From assembly GCA_029204225.1 (NCBI GenBank), contig CM055100.1, positions 23,492,606-23,556,605 of the forward strand: 64,000 nt of DNA. Reading direction: 5' to 3'. The notes beneath the pieces are model-generated. The model made no database searches and was not told the origin of the DNA. It worked only from the letters and a program-made list of their open reading frames with translations. This stretch comes from Diphasiastrum complanatum (taxonomy: Eukaryota; Streptophyta; Lycopodiopsida; Lycopodiales; Lycopodiaceae). A program made the translations under genes and the position numbers. Positions 32,630 through 42,446 of this stretch are shown piece after piece. Position 1 is the first letter of the stretch. Every line of letters begins with the position of its first letter.

Positions 32630-33360
32630 GACCTGCATAGAAGCCTGCGAGAGTTAGTTCCAAGCAGATTGTAAAAATCAGAGAAAAATCATAAAAAATT
32701 CAAATAACCCTTGAAAAAATTCAAAAAAATTCAAATCTTCATAAGAACTCTTGCAGAGCCCTCTGAAGTTCCATCTCAGTGAGACCAGGACACAGAGAAG
32801 CTTGCGAGAGTTAGTTTGATATCTAAGTGCATGTGCGAGATTTTCCAGTGAAAAAAAGATGGGAAAGTATCAGTGAACCCTCGCAGACAGCAAATTTTCC
32901 AGTTCCAGTGGTCAAGAACTCTCGCAGAGGATTCTGAAGTTCCATCTCAATGAGACCATAACACATAAGTGCTTGCGAGAGTTAGTCTGATTCCAGTGAG
33001 CAAAAAATTGGATTTAAGTGTTAAAAAATCACTAAAAAGTGAAGATCTAGCAAATCCTTCAAGTAAGAACTCTTGCAGACCCTCTCAATCGATTTAGAAT
33101 GGCAATTTACATCAGTGATGAAGCTTGCGAGAATTAGTGTGAAGATCTGGTGAAGATCAAGCCAAAAAAATGGTTTTGAACCCTCGCAGACAGTAAAATT
33201 TTCACTTCTTGCGAAAGTTAACTCTCGCAGAGAATTCTATAGTGAGAACTGACCTAGATCCAGCTATTGTGAACCTTGCGAGAGTTACTTCCTAGAGATC
33301 TGAAAGAAATCAAGTTTTTTACCTGCAAAAATAGCTAAAGAACCCTTGCATAGCCAACCC
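32630..33360 (+). repeat. dispersed CTCGCAGA / GCGAGAGTTA motif array, left
   Basis: The leader contains repeated words in two mutually complementary forms: ACCCTCGCAGACAG or AACTCTCGCAGAG (about 32877, 32927, 33180, 33228) and CTTGCGAGAGTTAG (about 32640, 32800, 32972, 33272), plus variants with CTTGCAGA. Copies are spaced irregularly at 40-100 bp. They can pair with one another and would make the leader RNA highly structured. Confidence 0.75.
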
Positions 33361-34305
33361 TCACACAAGATAAACCTCACAGACCAGATCAGTGGAAAGA
33401 TCTGCATCAGATCCAGCTACTGTCAAAATCTCAGGTCAATCAGTGCAAGGAGTAAAAAGTTATCAAGGAAAAACCACCGTAAAAGGCCTAAAATTCACTT
33501 CCGGTCGATCAGATCAATCAGATCCTTGAAGATCCAGACTGCATCCTACTGTATAAGCAAGATCCAATCACTTTGGAGCCCACCATCGGATGAATCTGAG
33601 ATCGGGACGATCAATAGCACGAAGGATAGCAATTCAGAACAACCCGTACCTATTGCTCCCTTGCAAGCAGTCCGAAGAGCACCATGGATGGAAATACCAA
33701 AATACGACGGATCATCTGATCCCATCCGATTCCTCCAGATCTACGAGCAAGCTTGTGAAATCTACGGCGAACAAACACCTGCGGAGAAGCTGATGCTATT
33801 CCCTATGTCCTTACTAGTAGTGGCTCAAGATTGATTTTTCAACCTGTCAGAGGAAGAGAAATCCACCTGGGAAGCGGTTAAAGTGGCTCTCATTACACGC
33901 TTTAAACCAAGAAGGTTCTTGGAAGACCCATTTCTCCTGTTGAGCAAGGTCAAGATGGGAAAACGAGAAAGGGTCCGGGACTATATTGAATGGGTCAAAC
34001 ATCTACGATCCGAGTGCAGTGCAGCCCTGACTCCCGACCATGCGGTGATCATGTGGTTCCTAGCCGGATTACCACGAAGCATTAGAAGAGAACTGAAACG
34101 ACGGGAGCAGTACGCTACTCTACAAGAAGCTATGGAAGATGCCATCAGGGAAGAGGATGAGGGATCTGACGACGAATATCCTTCCACCCACACTCCTACT
34201 CCCTCGATCGCATCATCATCAAACGCATCCGCTCTATCCTCAGAACTGCTGCTGGAGCAAATGACAAAATTACACAAACAACAGATGGAGCAACTTACGG
34301 CGTAG
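33346..34305 (+). pseudogene. Ty3/gypsy Gag, one in-frame stop
   Basis: The core APWMEIPKYDGSSDPIRFLQ (family: P-F-G--DP--FL) leads to a TGA stop at 33832-33834 that falls where family members have Trp (QDWF). The same frame then continues with NLSEEEKSTWEAVKVAL, FKPRRF and LLSKVKMGKRERVRDYIEWV, then HAVIMWFLAGLPRSIRREL. It matches the retrotransposon Gag capsid domain. It ends in an acidic and Ser-rich tail and a TAG at 34303. No upstream in-frame Met was chosen with confidence; 33346 is the first in-frame ATG of the open reading. Confidence 0.85.
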
Positions 34306-34316
34306 TTTGACCAAAA

Positions 34317-35041
34317 TTGAGAGCCTTACAGGGAACTGTAGCAGTAACTCCACATCCATCGGAACCAAACCAGCTGCAGTACCCTCGACGGGCGAATGTA
34401 TGGTGTTCAGTATGCCTGCAAAACCATACAATGAACGAGTGTCCAATCCTAAAGCAAAATCTAGGACTGACACATAGATTTTGCCATTTGTGCAATGCAA
34501 CATCGCACGATACTACATTTTGCCCGTTTAACCCCCGGAGTGTTCAACAGAAGAGAAGTCCTTATCAGACTTCCTATCATTACATCAAGGGGCACCCAAC
34601 GCGGCACCAAGGTACGGCGCACCTAATCAACCACAGCGTATGGCCTTACCTTCTCCACCAAGGCCAGCCAATCAACAAGTGGCCCATGTAAATCTGACAA
34701 CAACAAAACCAGAGATGCAAATGCCACCTCAACCTGAGCAGCAGCAATGGTACGGACCAGATGAACCATTTATGGATCCTGCCATAAATGAATATGTTTC
34801 GGCCTATGCAGCTCAAACTCAGCGCCAAGGCAGAAGAAATTATGGCTGCTACGCATGCGGTGAAGGACATAGAATAGCAGAATGTCCCTACAAGGGACAA
34901 TATCCAGCCTCCTGCCAAGAATGCGGTTATGGACACTGTTACAAGAAAGGTCCATTTAAACCTGGAACCAGTGCACCTCTTAACCTCATTGTCATACAGC
35001 AACCAGCAGTTCCAGCAGGGATGCCATCAGAAGGTCGATAA
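34317..35041 (+). pseudogene. Gag C-terminus with multiple zinc knuckles
   Basis: Two overlapping frames carry CSVCLQNHTMNEC, CHLCNATSHDTTFC, CYACGEGHRIAEC and CQECGYGHC. The second is a standard C-x2-C-x4-H-x4-C knuckle. The first and third have three instead of four residues before His, and the fourth lacks the last Cys at the usual place. Knuckles bind the RNA genome for packaging. A frame change lies between about 34640 and 34690. Confidence 0.8.
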
Positions 35042-35443
35042 TTCCACTCTCCTGTGTTAGCTGTTACGCGAACACAGAAGAGGAAGGAAATGGCTCCCTC
35101 ACCACCACCATCGGTCACTGACGCCCAACCCTCAACTTCAGCGCCATATCCAAATGTGAGAGAAGAGAGAAGACAGTACTAGAAAATAAGACACTGGGTA
35201 CAGAAAGCACAAGTGGAAGAAAAGGAGCAAGAAAGAGACAATCCCACAGAACCTCCAATCGGCGTCAGACGGGAACCGCAAGCGGGCTCACCACTGCGCA
35301 CTGATTAGAATGATCGGTTGCACCAACATGAACCACCTTTTCACATGGTGGAGCCCGAGGAACCACGCACTGAAAGGCTCACACTTTTGCTGTCAAGCCA
35401 TGTTAGTTGACCACTTGGGAAACTACTGCGGATTGCACCACAA

Positions 35444-36058
35444 GTGAAAAGCCTTCTAGCTGAATGGGCCAAAGCAGATGAGGAGCCAGTAGCGCTTGAG
35501 CCCATATATTGCGCGGGCTATAATGAAACAAATAACGTCCTCCACATTGGAGCAGCATGGGAAAGTGAGGAACACAACATCACTTTGCCAATCAAACACA
35601 AGAGATACGAGGACGAGGCGACAGTGGTAGATGGAGGATCGGGTGTCAATCTGATCTCCACTACTTTATATGAAAAATGGGGTTTACAAGGATTGAAGCC
35701 AGCAAGATTCGCCAACAAGCTAGAAGATCAATCTTGTGTGAAACCAAAAGGTGTAGTTGCTGATATCCCCATCAAGATAGCAGGCTTGCAGTTTGTGATT
35801 ACTTTTGTAGTCATGGATATACCTGAATCTCCATTTACATACCGTGTTTTACTGGGAAGACCATGGGTGAGGACTGCGCAAGTAGTACACAACTGGGGTA
35901 CAGGGAAACTCACCTTCGAGAACAGAGAACAGGCTGTAAAGGTTGATCCAACCACATGGGCGGTGAAACCTATTGCACCCAAGGCTGATAACGGATCATT
36001 CACGACAGATCATACGATTGATTGCCCAAGGCCAGCCAAGGGAGGTCACTATCATTAA
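35444..36058 (+). CDS. retroviral-type aspartic protease domain of gypsy element
   Basis: A 204-codon open frame with ATVVDGGSGVNLISTTLYEK (active-site Asp in the VDGGS variant), a VVADIPIKIAGLQFVITF strand region, and RVLLGRPWVRT, the conserved second half of gypsy proteases (LLGRPW). The reading ends at a TAA, with no RT following. It shares its frame with the knuckle segment ending at 35041, with stops between. It would process Gag in an autonomous relative. Confidence 0.82.
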   Translation: MKSLLAEWAKADEEPVALEPIYCAGYNETNNVLHIGAAWESEEHNITLPIKHKRYEDEATVVDGGSGVNLISTTLYEKWGLQGLKPARFANKLEDQSCVKPKGVVADIPIKIAGLQFVITFVVMDIPESPFTYRVLLGRPWVRTAQVVHNWGTGKLTFENREQAVKVDPTTWAVKPIAPKADNGSFTTDHTIDCPRPAKGGHYH

Positions 36059-36559
36059 GAGACGGATGTCGTGAGATGGACTGGCCACCACAGTGAGACA
36101 GATCCAAATTGGGGGTGGCACATTACAAAAAGCTAATCTGCTCAGCCATCACCACTAGATCTAAGGAGATCAAGCCAAATCAAGCTAAATCCATCAAGAT
36201 TCAGTCAGATCTGGCAAGATCGGGGAAATCCATCAGAATCCAAGAAAAATCCAGATCCAGATAGGATAAAAAAGAAAGCGGATCATCAGATTGACTGATG
36301 GATCTACTACCAAGAATTCATCAAAACTTCCAGAGAACTACCAACAGTCAGATCAAGCCTGAATGAAGCTGATTACCAGTTTACAAAAGTTAAAAATCAG
36401 AAAATCTCAAGATCTCGTCAAAAAACACTCTGAAAGAGCACTTTTTTCATGATTTTTTGAGATCCCCTGGGAGATAGCTCTTGAAAATTGGACAGTCACT
36501 AGAACTGACCTAGATGCATCCATGAAAATCTCTACAAGAGTTCCTGATGGAGGAATCAT

Positions 36560-36835
36560 CATGTTTTAGTGTATGCGAGAGTTCCCAGAAGCTAAATTTT
36601 CAGAACCCTCGCAGAGCATCAAGATCATCTTACCAACCCTCGCAAGGTGTCTAAATGGAATCAGAACAATGAAATTAGTCTGCCTACATAGTCTGATCTT
36701 GAAAATCCAATCACAGGAACAAGTTGTGCGAGAGATCACTTCCTGCGAGTGTTGAACCCTCGTAGACAGCCTGAACCCTCGCAGAACCTTCGCATAGCAA
36801 TCAAATCACCTTCTGAACTCTCGTAGACTTCCTTG
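36560..36835 (+). repeat. dispersed CTCGCAGA / GCGAGAG motif array, right
   Basis: The same words as in the left leader recur between the protease and the unknown ORF: ATGCGAGAGTTCC near 36573, GAACCCTCGCAGAGC near 36602, CAACCCTCGCAAGG near 36634, GTGCGAGAG near 36724, GAACCCTCGTAGACAG near 36755 and GAACCCTCGCAGAACC near 36774. The orientation mixture matches the left array. Confidence 0.72.
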
Positions 36836-36930
36836 AGGTCTTAGAATTTTGTGAAGAAGGTGTCTGCCAAAATTTGGGTGGAACTGAACAAGGGAAAGTG
36901 GATTTCACCTAATACGCACTCTAAATTCCG

Positions 36931-36940
36931 CTATATAAGG
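36931..36940 (+). promoter_or_regulatory. candidate internal TATA box
   Basis: CTATATAAGG lies about 400 bp upstream of the 481-codon ORF, in a GC-richer context than its surroundings. It matches the plant TATA consensus. It could drive a separate transcript for the ORF; this is inference from sequence only. Confidence 0.35.
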
Positions 36941-37332
36941 GCTGAATTTGAGTCATTTGTCACCTTTGCTAGCAAAGCTCTGCCGAAATTTACTCTGAAA
37001 TTACCAAGTTCTCCGTTTGCAACCAAACTTCCTACTAGCTGTCATCTGATATTACTGAACACCGATCTACGCTCTGAACTACACTCCTTGTCTTCCAACA
37101 CTCGTTATTCTCAGTTTTCTACCGTTTACACATCTTTTTCCATTCTCCACCGTTTTTCTTACTTTTCCAACCTCTAATCATCGCTGCTAACATGGACTCC
37201 TCATCATTTGAAGACTCTGGCGCCAAACATGTGATCTAGTGTGACATCCCCGAGGCCACACAAATTTGGCCTCTACCCTCTCACACTCTGATCCAACCAT
37301 GGCTACAGACAGCCAGCCCACTTCTAGCGGCA

Positions 37333-38778
37333 ATGGGTTTTTATCCGGTGCTCTTCCATTCTGAGATTAACATGGGCCTCGCCCTTCACGCTTACGCCAC
37401 CTGGGACAAGGACAAGGCTCGTTTCCACTTCTTGTACCAAGGTACCACGTACAAGGTCAGGATTAACGTCGACTCGATGGTCACCGTTGGCATTATGTCC
37501 GGTGATCATCAACCCATCTCCCATTGCCACGCCAAAGCTCTGATGAAACCATTCATCACCCAAACCACACCAGAAATTCCCATCCAGACTAACAATGGTT
37601 ACCTAATAGAAGCTATCACGGAACCCGTCATTCAGACAGCTGCGCATCTGTTGAATAACTTTCTAGTTATTTCAATATTTTGTAAGGACAAAATCCAGTC
37701 TACGCTGCTGAGTCAGATAGTGGAATCCTTTCTGGAATTTCCTAACCCCTCCGTTGTGCCATACGACTGGCATAGCTTTCTTATTCGAGAACTAACCAAC
37801 TCCATCAAACCCAACAACCATGAACAAATCGCAGCAGGCCCCCTGTTGTGTAACTTTGCTTGTGCACTTCTCGAGGCAAAAGTGCGCGGTTCTCAACGCT
37901 TATCCCTCATGTCTACCCTTGTGCCACATACTAACCTTTATCTGCCATCTCAAGCATCTACCTCCTCCCAACTTGCAGTTATTAACACAACGGCCAGCAA
38001 ACGAATGCGTCGCGCTGCCTCTACATCCACATCTCCACCTGTTACCCGAAGACGTGTCTCCACTACCACACTAACCACTCCATCAACCACCGCCACTTCT
38101 TCTTCCGTGCAACCCCCCACTCCGATTTCTGTTGTCGCTACCTCTCTTCATGTTCCATCCACATCTATTTCTGTCTCCATCCCCATTTCTTTTGTTGATA
38201 CCACTCCTACTTCTCTTCCAGTGTCCACTACTCCATCCATCACCATCGCACCTTCCATCACTCTTGCCGCCACCGTTGCTTCCATTCCATTCAATCATTC
38301 TGATTCACAACTGTCCCCCGACACTCTGGCATGGATGCAAGTTATCAATTTCTCACCCCCACGCCAGACACTTTCTGCTCCGTCCTCACGTTCTTCCATA
38401 CTCCACACCACTCTCCAGTTTCCCTCTGTTCCTCCCATCCTATCGTTTGGACAAATCGTCCTCACCCATGTTTCCACAATTATTTCTCAAACCCCACCCG
38501 CTTCGCCAACAAAGGCTACCGAGGGCAACCAACCGTTTCTTGATAACGCATTTGTCCAAACAATGTTTGTACCATCGCCAAATCGGGCTGATCCTACCGC
38601 CCCAGATGGCATCAGGTCCAATGAGAACCTGATAGAAGATAATGACGACGGGATTCTACAAGTCGTCGGGGCTGATACAACACAAGCCCCTGCAGTGGCA
38701 CCGATCTCCGGCAACGGCGCCACTGTTGGGTCAAAGATCTCGCGTAGTATACCCCTCCCACCTGTCAACAAGGGTTAA
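37333..38778 (+). CDS. unrecognised 481-codon ORF inside the inverted-LTR element
   Basis: The longest uninterrupted reading in the window. Residues 1 to about 210 look folded: an N-terminal block with MGFYPVLFHSEINMGLALHA and FLYQGTTYKVRINVDSM, then helical segments with LLNNFLVISIFCKD and EQIAAGPLLCNFACALLEAK. Residues about 215-330 are Ser/Thr/Pro-rich and disordered in character, with a basic RRAASTSTS/TRRRVS patch. The tail runs through the inverted PBS and into the right LTR. I do not recognise the family. It may be an additional plant retrotransposon ORF of the kind seen beside Gag or downstream of Pol in Tat/Athila/Ogre-like elements, or a captured host gene. The start at 37333 is the first ATG of the frame. 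Confidence 0.6.
   Translation: MGFYPVLFHSEINMGLALHAYATWDKDKARFHFLYQGTTYKVRINVDSMVTVGIMSGDHQPISHCHAKALMKPFITQTTPEIPIQTNNGYLIEAITEPVIQTAAHLLNNFLVISIFCKDKIQSTLLSQIVESFLEFPNPSVVPYDWHSFLIRELTNSIKPNNHEQIAAGPLLCNFACALLEAKVRGSQRLSLMSTLVPHTNLYLPSQASTSSQLAVINTTASKRMRRAASTSTSPPVTRRRVSTTTLTTPSTTATSSSVQPPTPISVVATSLHVPSTSISVSIPISFVDTTPTSLPVSTTPSITIAPSITLAATVASIPFNHSDSQLSPDTLAWMQVINFSPPRQTLSAPSSRSSILHTTLQFPSVPPILSFGQIVLTHVSTIISQTPPASPTKATEGNQPFLDNAFVQTMFVPSPNRADPTAPDGIRSNENLIEDNDDGILQVVGADTTQAPAVAPISGNGATVGSKISRSIPLPPVNKG
38705..38722 (-). other. primer-binding site, right (inverted)
   Basis: The minus strand reads TGGCGCCGTTGCCGGAGA directly after the inverted right LTR. It differs by one base from the left PBS. 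It overlaps the 3' end of the plus-strand 481-codon ORF. Confidence 0.88.
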
Positions 38779-39540
38779 ATCACTAGATAGGTACCTAACT
38801 ATGCATAGATGCTACTTTTAGTTAGTTTCCTAATTTCTCCCTTAACTCTACTCACCACTAACTCTACTCTCCTTTAACTCTACTCCTCTACACTAACATT
38901 CATCATGATTTGGGCGAAGGGAAGGGATAGAAAAGAAGAGGTTGAGAAGAGAAGAGAGAAAGATAGAGAGTGAGGGTGGATGTTAGCTCAAATGCTCCTT
39001 ATGCTTGCTAATGGAAAAGCGTTCACCATGGCAAACAATAAACATGAAAATAGAAAGCAATGGAAAACACAATCAAGAGCATTAGCAAGTAGTGAATAGC
39101 AAATGAGGATGCTTCTCTTCCAAAAATGGTAGAGTTTCCTCCTTCTCATTAAGAATGAAAAATAGTGTACAAATGGTGCCTTTTTATAAAATGGGGAAGG
39201 CCCTTGCCCCTCAATCCTATTGGTTAATATTCAAAATGATCCTATCCATTCATCTTGGACCCAACTTGATCCAAGGGTCCACAAAAAGTACATTAGAAAT
39301 CACAAGATTTATGTGAGTTCCAATCTGGACCCAACTCTAAAAAGTGATCTCTAAGTTTAAAAATGACATTGGGCCTCGAGTTTTTTTTAATTCCAAGGCC
39401 CAAGTCATGTTTATTTTATTTACAACTTTATTTGCGTGCTCATTGGGTCATGGGCTTATACACGCAGGATGCCATGCCCTCGCAACACATTTTATTGAAT
39501 GATTTTATTTATTTACGCTTTGTTGAGAATACCCCCAACA
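38724..39540 (-). repeat. right LTR (817 bp) of inverted-LTR element, opposite orientation
   Basis: On the minus strand it begins TGTTGGGGGTATTCTC at 39540 and ends at 38724 with GACCCAACA. It is collinear with the left LTR apart from the 150-bp block and scattered substitutions. It has its own TATAAAA on the minus strand near 39184-39191. Confidence 0.9.
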
Positions 39541-39545
39541 TCGAG
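39541..39545. repeat. target site duplication TCGAG (right)
   Basis: It directly follows the CCCCCAACA end of the inserted element. The host LTR then resumes with ATTCATCGATATGATCTC, as in the other LTR copy at about 41940. Confidence 0.9.
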
Positions 39546-40055
39546 ATTCATCGATATGATCTCAGATGAAGCCAATTTGTCAGACGAAGCTACTGCTTCA
39601 TTTCGGAATCAGAGATCCTCCAAGCTGCAGATAGCTACTGCTAATCTGATGCTAAATTATGAATAGTAGATAATGTCATATGACAGCGGAAGTATATCTA
39701 CTATTGAATTGAATAAGCAACACAAATCATTCAAAGATTGCACACATCGAGCAAAAATTGTAACCTGTCTGTATTATCAAAATCGAGTATACATCAGAAA
39801 TTTCTTTTAAGCGTTGTCTGTTTCCCAGATCAGCGCGTTGGCATGAGAGAGATGTCCTCTTCTCACAAATTGAACTAGCTACTGCTAGAACTATATTTCT
39901 TCCTTGACATGCACCTCATTGAGTGTTGCGTTCAGGACTTGACTGGGATCCGCTTTCTCTATATTCGATCTACAATACATATAGCATGCTTGGTTTGATT
40001 ACAATGACTAATTAGCTAAGCATTACAAGATGGTTTAAGCTAAAAACACAGCTAA
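39541..40055 (-). repeat. 3' LTR of copia element, right part
   Basis: Collinear with about 41935-42446, including AGCTGCAGATAGCTACTGC, GAACTATATTTCTTCCTTG and GGTTTAAGCTAAAAACA. Similarity ends near 40055, where the coding region of the element ends. Confidence 0.85.
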
Positions 40056-40530
40056 TCATCACTAAATCCACAGAACTCTTCGGTTGTCGAAGTTGAGCTA
40101 TCAGACACAAATCTGACTGGTGCTCTTCTGTCTCTTGTCGATCTCCTTGGAGATTGAGCTTGCACTTCGATGGCTTTGCCTTTGTCTTTCCTTTGTTGAC
40201 TGCAGCTACTATGTGAAGCAGGTGTCTTGGGTACAGGCTGCATGTCGGGCTCTTCGTCCTCTGAACTGTCACTCAATCCATCTGAAATTCAGACATCCTC
40301 ATCTGGATGCTCAGGGTCCACTCCCTCTGTTGATGTCGGCAGGTCATAGTACTGCTTAGCAAAATTTCACAGCTAACTGGATCTTCAATAGCCATTGTTC
40401 TTGCTTCATCGAATTTGACATCTCCAATAGTCTTTACCTGATTAGTCTCTGGCATATAGATCCTGTAGTATGATGAATGAATATCATATCCTACAAGGTA
40501 TCCTTGCTCGACTTTCTCATCTAACTTCTT

Positions 40531-41087
40531 TCAAAGTTTGTCGGGTATGTGTGCATATGCAACATATCCAAAAACACTTACATGAGCCAGATCAGACTTG
40601 TTACCCCACCACACTTCATGTGGAGTTGTGTGAGGAATGTCTGATTTGCTTGTCCTGTTCTGTAGGTAGGCAGCTGTAGCTACTGCTTCAACCCATAAAA
40701 ATCTTGATGCCTTCAAATAAGCCATCATGCATCTCGTTGCTTCCATGAGGGTTCTGTTTTTCCTCTCAACTACACCATTGTGTTGTGGTGTGTATGCAGC
40801 AGTCTTTCGATGAAGCATGCCTCGACTTTTACAAAAGTCATTAAATCGGTTGGAGATGTACTCTCCTCCTCAGTCAGTTCTTATCTGCTTGACCTTCCTA
40901 CCTATCCACTTCTCAGCCTAGTTTACATACTCTGTAAACTTGTCGAGAGATTCGGACTTATTGTGGATGAAGTAAACAACAACAAATTTGCTAGAATCAT
41001 TGATGAAGGTGATATAGTACCTTCATCCTCCCACATAGATTACATCGAAGGGTCCACAGATGTTGAAGTGTATCAATTCCAAGAGCC
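40531..41087 (-). pseudogene. copia integrase remnant
   Basis: YYITFINDS-like, HNKSESLDKFTEYVNWAEKW and the tail YTPQHNGVVERKNRTLMEAT with FLWVEAVATAAYLQNRTSKS are readable, with stops and a frame change near 40820-40870. The catalytic Glu region is present; the zinc-binding N-terminus is not. Confidence 0.82.
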
Positions 41088-41731
41088 CTACTCGACTTTG
41101 TCGTCATAGTGCTCTCTGGCTTTGACTTCTTCCTTGATGTCAATGACTGCTTTGTTGAAGGTCATGTTAGGATATTTAGCTAGCAAGGTTTTGTTAGTAT
41201 GGAAAGATCTTGGTAGGGAACATAGCAGGTAGCTAAGCTGCTTCTCTTGTGAGACTGCATGCTCTATTCCAATATTGTGTAATGAAAAGTACATGTTCTT
41301 CATTTTTTTGATGAAGTTGGTGAGATCCTTGTCGTCCCATCTTAGATAGGTGAGCTGATCTTCTAGATGCATTATCTGATTGCGCGACCTGGTTGTGAGT
41401 GCATCCCACATCTCTCTAGCATTAGAGATTGATGCAAGGTCGAGGGTAATGTTGTTTTCGATGGAAGAGGAAATGACAGCTACTGCTTTGTCGTTCTTCT
41501 CCTTTCACTCTCGAAGTTCCTTGTCTGTGCTGGCTGGCATCTCTTTGGTGCCGTCAACCCATGGCCACAACACTTCTCCTCTGAGTATGAGTGAAGTCTT
41601 TACCTTCCAGGCCAATGAATTCGACCCGTCTGCTTCAAGAATTGTGCAGATCTTTAATTGAATGTTGTGTATGGAAGCCATAGTCTCAGTGACGAGGCTC
41701 TGATTAAGCCTTGTAGATCTGATACCACTAA
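41088..41731 (-). pseudogene. copia Gag remnant
   Basis: The reading MASIHNIQLKICTILEADG, SLAWKVKTSLILRGEVLWPW and VDGTKEMPASTDKELRE matches the Gag of the element at 45397-50759. A second frame carries NQIMHLEDQLTYLRWDDKDL and KKMKNMYFSLHNIG. It ends at REHYDDKVE, where the deletion into integrase begins. Confidence 0.82.
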
Positions 41732-42446
41732 TGGTGAAGATCTTTGATCTCGAGCATGTCAACACTCTGATACCACTGATGGTTGAAGGATGGGATCGTT
41801 GATGTTGCTAGCTCTGTTGCCACCGATGATAAATCTTTCAACTTCGGATCTCCAAAAAACTCTGATGCAGTTGTTGTGGATTCGGGAAGTCGAGGACATC
41901 GAAGACTTCGATCACTTCGAAGTCGGAGTTGGTCTCTCGATTCATCGATATGAGCTCAAATAGAGCCAATCTGTCGAATGAAGCTGCTACTTTATTATGT
42001 GATCAAAGATCCTCCGAGCTGCAGATAGCTACTGCTAATCTGATGCTAAATTATGAATAGTATATAATGTCAGATGACAACAGAAGTATATCTACCATTG
42101 AATTGAATAAGCAACACAAAGCATTCAAAGATTGCACACAATGAGCAAAAATTGTAACCCGTCTGTATTATCAAAATCGAGTATACATCAAAAATTTCTT
42201 TTGATTGTCTGTTTTTCAGATCAACGCGTCGGCATGAGAGAGATGTCCTCTTGTCACGAATTGAACTAGCTCCTGCTAGAACTATATTTCTTCCTTGACA
42301 CACACCTCATTGAGTGTTGCGTTCAGGATTTGACTGGGATCCGCTTTCTCTGTATTTGATCTCCAATACGTATAGCATGTTTGGTCTGATTACAATAACT
42401 AACTAGCTAGGCATTACAAGATAGTTTAGGCTAAAAACATAGCTAA
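41732..42446 (-). repeat. 5' LTR of internally deleted copia element
   Basis: Direct repeat of 31105-31311 plus 39541-40055. It preserves the uninterrupted sequence at the site where the 8.2-kb element entered the other LTR. A PBS-like CTCTGATACCACT (minus AGTGGTATCAGAG) occurs both inside the LTR near 41762 and just outside it near 41720. The outer boundary on the right is placed by loss of similarity and may be off by tens of bases. Confidence 0.82.

Larger units (their letters stand above)
36059..37332 (+). other. non-coding segment between protease and unknown ORF
   Basis: RT, RNase H and integrase would be expected here but none can be read. It contains the right motif array and a TATA-like site. 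A plus-strand open frame at 36851-37177 has no family motif. Confidence 0.5.
31312..39540 (+). mobile_element. Ty3/gypsy-derived element with inverted (head-to-head) terminal LTRs
   Basis: An 8.2-kb unit flanked by TCGAG. Both outer ends are the U3 start of the same LTR (TGTTGGGGGTATTC), so the LTRs are inverted and not direct. Each LTR is followed inward by the same PBS (TGGCGCCGTTGCCGG), and similarity stops within a few bases of it. The interior carries gypsy Gag with one stop, zinc knuckles, an aspartic protease and a 481-codon unknown ORF. No RT, RNase H or integrase is present. The five-base duplication suggests integrase-made insertion of this rearranged DNA as one piece. Its host site is the 3' LTR of a copia element. 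Confidence 0.88.
40056..41731 (-). mobile_element. internally deleted copia element, coding remnant
   Basis: Only 1.7 kb remains between the LTRs. On the minus strand the order is Gag (LKICTILEADGSNSLAW, then DALTTRSRNQIMHLEDQL), a jump into integrase (RYYITFIN, FGYVAYAHIPDKL, NGVVERKNRTLMEATRCM), and the Arg/Ser-rich linker that precedes RT (SPRRSTRDRRAPVRF). Zinc knuckle, protease, RT and RNase H are absent. A PBS-like TGGTATCAGA lies at 41719-41728. It is a relative of the element at 45397-50759, from the Gag opening. Confidence 0.85.

Noticed and set aside
32630-36835. CRISPR-like array in the CTCGCAGA motif region
   Set aside because: Copies are short, in both orientations, unevenly spaced and diverged, within a plant retroelement. 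Nothing supports a CRISPR array.
31312-39540. Classical DNA transposon with long TIRs
   Set aside because: The terminal repeats contain an LTR promoter-like TATA box, end at a tRNA-type PBS, and flank gypsy gag and protease, so a retroelement origin fits better. A five-base duplication also fits LTR integrase.
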